Source of the DNA: Lithodes maja
Lineage: Eukaryota > Arthropoda > Malacostraca > Decapoda > Lithodidae
Direction: 5' to 3'
Assembly (NCBI GenBank): GCA_037953745.1
Contig: JBAKBP010001617.1
Span: forward strand, 142,108 to 206,107
DNA: 64,000 bases
This document shows positions 63,753 through 64,000 of the stretch, piece by piece. The position numbers and the translations under genes were made by a program. How positions within the stretch are numbered: position 1 is the first letter of the stretch; the number at the start of each line of letters is the position of its first letter. A model generated the notes under the pieces. It was not told where the DNA came from and did not search any database. It was given only the letters and a program-made list of their open reading frames with translations.

Positions 63753-64000
63753 AATCTCTCTCTCTCCCCCCTAACGTGCTTAATGTATAATGGAAACCTA
63801 TTGTTAACCTTGTATGAAACAAAACAACCACTACAGATGCCAGCCACTACACGAGAACAGGTCCATTATTTTTTTTACTCTCTATTATTGTATATTCCAA
63901 AGGTAAAATTGTGGTTTACAGTTCAAATTATGGCTTCGGAAGTGATCAAATGGCCAAGGACAGTGATATTGCATGTTCATTTTCCTCTATTCCTTCTCAT
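63753..64000. other. Trailing segment
   Basis: No recognised repeat. A short frame starting ATGGCTTCGGAAGTG at 63930 stays open to the window edge; too short to judge. Confidence 0.35.

Overview
This is eukaryotic nuclear DNA, most likely from an arthropod and plausibly a decapod crustacean. The evidence is an interstitial run of the arthropod telomere motif TTAGG near 59.9 kb, long (GA)n/(CA)n/(TA)n microsatellites, and LINE, LTR and SINE families of the type common in decapod genomes. The species call is inference. I see no bacterial or viral genes, no rRNA, no CRISPR, no functional tRNA, and no host gene that I can name. One short reading frame (35774-36060) looks like the start of a type II membrane protein and is the best candidate host exon.

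Layout. 1-2100: a fold-back element with a 37-bp tandem array in one arm, lying between two (TA)n tracts. 2173-7525: a complete but dead Ty3/Gypsy element on the minus strand (201-bp LTRs, 5-bp duplication TTCAG), split in its integrase by a TTAA-flanked element. 8051-22599: a 17-bp satellite interrupted by a second Ty3/Gypsy-type element present as LTR-internal-LTR-internal-LTR with outer 4-bp duplication CTAT. Its ORF joins gag, protease, an integrase remnant and RNase H, and lacks reverse transcriptase and the integrase core. 22600-27700: small TTAA elements, a 21-bp minisatellite, about 3 kb with no recognisable content, and an (AAC)n-tailed SINE-like repeat. 27711-31178: a 54-bp minisatellite split by a solo LTR related to the three-LTR element (duplication TGAC).

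31.2-40.3 kb holds minisatellites, TTAA elements, a fold-back element, the candidate exon, a tRNA-derived SINE, a degenerate LINE interrupted in its RT by a TTAA element, and SINE-like copies that share a LINE 3' end. 40.3-50.5 kb holds two degenerate CR1-like LINEs on the minus strand. 50.5-55.5 kb is low complexity, AGGTCA-rich repeats, two short TTAA elements and a 71-bp satellite carrying the second SINE-like copy. 55.5-57.0 kb is a 5'-truncated plus-strand LINE with a poly-A tail. 57.4-59.4 kb is a non-autonomous Harbinger-like element. After it come a tRNA-derived SINE, TTAGG repeats, and a third CR1-like copy (60.3-62.8 kb) with an uninterrupted 690-codon RT frame, bordered on both sides by (GA)n.

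Two themes unify the window. First, many non-autonomous elements sit at TTAA sites in the manner of piggyBac elements; in four cases the uninterrupted sequence can be read directly from a sister copy or a continuing frame. Second, retroelements repeatedly lie inside tandem repeats: two related LTR elements in two different minisatellites, a SINE in a 71-bp satellite and a LINE in (GA)n. No transposase gene is present, so the DNA elements must have been moved in trans.
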